From assembly GCA_963529665.1 (NCBI GenBank), contig CAUSAG010000049.1, positions 1 through 5,095 on the forward strand: a DNA stretch of 5,095 nt. The letters are read 5' to 3'. The DNA comes from Kingella_B sp963529665 (GTDB taxonomy: Bacteria > Pseudomonadota > Gammaproteobacteria > Burkholderiales > Neisseriaceae). The notes beneath the pieces were generated by a model. It was given only the letters and a program-made list of their open reading frames with translations. It was not told the origin of the DNA and searched no databases. The first letter of the stretch is position 1; each line of letters opens with the position of its first letter. Shown piece after piece: positions 4,614 to 5,095 of the stretch. The position numbers and the translations under genes were made by a program.

Positions 4614-5095
4614 TTATTTTTGTTTTTGCAGATTATCGATCATGGCGTTTGCGCCGCAGCGTAGCGCGCCTGATAGCAGGCTATCGCCTTTGTTCATGCA
4701 GCTGGGGCGTTCGTTGTCTTGCACGGGCTCGGTGAGCTGGCGGCTGGCTCGGTTGCCGAAATCTTCTACTGCGTTGCCGATTTGTTTGCCGTTCTTTTTC
4801 ATGGCGGGCAGCTGGTCGCGCAACACGTTCACAATGGCTTTGCTGTTTTGTTTGGTGATGATGCCAGTAGAATCTAGCTGGGGGAGCAGTTGTTCTAGGG
4901 CGCGTTGTCCGCTGGGGGTGTCGATGACTTTGCCGATGCTGTCTAGGCTGCTTTCCCATGCTTTTTGTCCACAGTCGTTTTTGCGGGCTTTTAGGCAGTC
5001 TATGGCTTCGCTGCCTACGTTCAGGCTTTGGGTGTAGGTTTCGTTGTATAGGGCGGATTCGTCGTAGGCGTTGTCGGCTTGGGCGAATGGGGCGG
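4614..5095 (-). CDS. Probable secreted protein of unknown function, 5' end outside the window
   Basis: I do not recognise the family. The minus-strand frame is open from the window edge (first full codon 5093-5091) to a TAA at 4616-4614, giving 159 visible residues. The visible part begins APFAQADNAYDESALYNETY. A small-residue run, then AFA-like residues, then a polar acidic stretch is what the end of a signal peptide looks like (possible cleavage after PFA), so the true start is probably 15-25 codons beyond the edge. The remainder is hydrophilic and probably helical, with four cysteines (codons at 4995, 4971, 4698 and 4656) that could form two disulfides in the periplasm. An internal GTG at 4832 is not a credible start, because coding continues upstream without a break. 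It is followed by the DUS-bearing spacer and thrC. Confidence 0.7.
   Translation of the reverse strand, partial: APFAQADNAYDESALYNETYTQSLNVGSEAIDCLKARKNDCGQKAWESSLDSIGKVIDTPSGQRALEQLLPQLDSTGIITKQNSKAIVNVLRDQLPAMKKNGKQIGNAVEDFGNRASRQLTEPVQDNERPSCMNKGDSLLSGALRCGANAMIDNLQKQK

Noticed and set aside
4519..5037. 172-codon plus-strand open frame with hydrophobic stretches near the right edge
   Set aside because: It starts inside the thrC leader, crosses the DUS pair and is antisense to the exported-protein frame, which gives a more natural protein composition and stays open to the edge.

Overview
The window looks like chromosomal DNA from a member of the Neisseriaceae, most likely Kingella or a close relative. 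The main clue is nine exact copies, on either strand, of the 12-mer AGGCAGCCTGAA, all between genes. This is one of the known Neisseriaceae DNA uptake sequence (DUS) dialects, which I recall as the Kingella type (AG-kingDUS). The protein sequences agree: a short 227-aa phosphoglycerate mutase, a 470-aa threonine synthase, and the Neisseria-type zinc-independent ribosomal proteins bL31B and bL36B.

Layout. Positions 1-55 hold the last codons of a probable plus-strand gene and a strong intrinsic terminator. Positions 56-261 are a leader with two DUS copies in inverted orientation. gpmA follows on the plus strand (262-945). All other genes are on the minus strand. Read in their own direction they are: a secreted protein of unknown function cut by the right edge (5095-4614), thrC (4504-3092), a small AT-rich orphan gene (2889-2575), a 10-TM EamA/DMT-family transporter (2454-1579), and the pair rpmE2 (1525-1253) and rpmJ2 (1251-1126). 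rpmJ2 is only 41 codons long and sits 1 nt after the rpmE2 stop. gpmA and rpmJ2 converge on two DUS hairpins at 961-1120.

Regulation. The clearest control element is ahead of rpmE2-rpmJ2. A near-perfect Zur box (GTTATGGTATAAC, 1550-1562) overlaps the -10 of a promoter whose -35 (TTGACA) overlaps the transporter stop codon. This fits a zinc-sparing switch: when zinc is scarce, Zur lets go and cysteine-poor L31 and L36 replace their zinc-binding forms. The transporter and thrC share an identical 14-nt leader, CCCGAAAGCCCAAC, touching or 1 nt from the ATG, in place of a classical ribosome binding site.

The other genes are mostly housekeeping: glycolysis (gpmA) and threonine synthesis (thrC). 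The exception is the AT-rich islet at about 2519-2940, whose base composition differs sharply from its surroundings and which lies between inverted DUS copies. It is the best candidate for acquired DNA. I see no CRISPR array, tRNA, rRNA, insertion sequence or obvious new multi-gene system.
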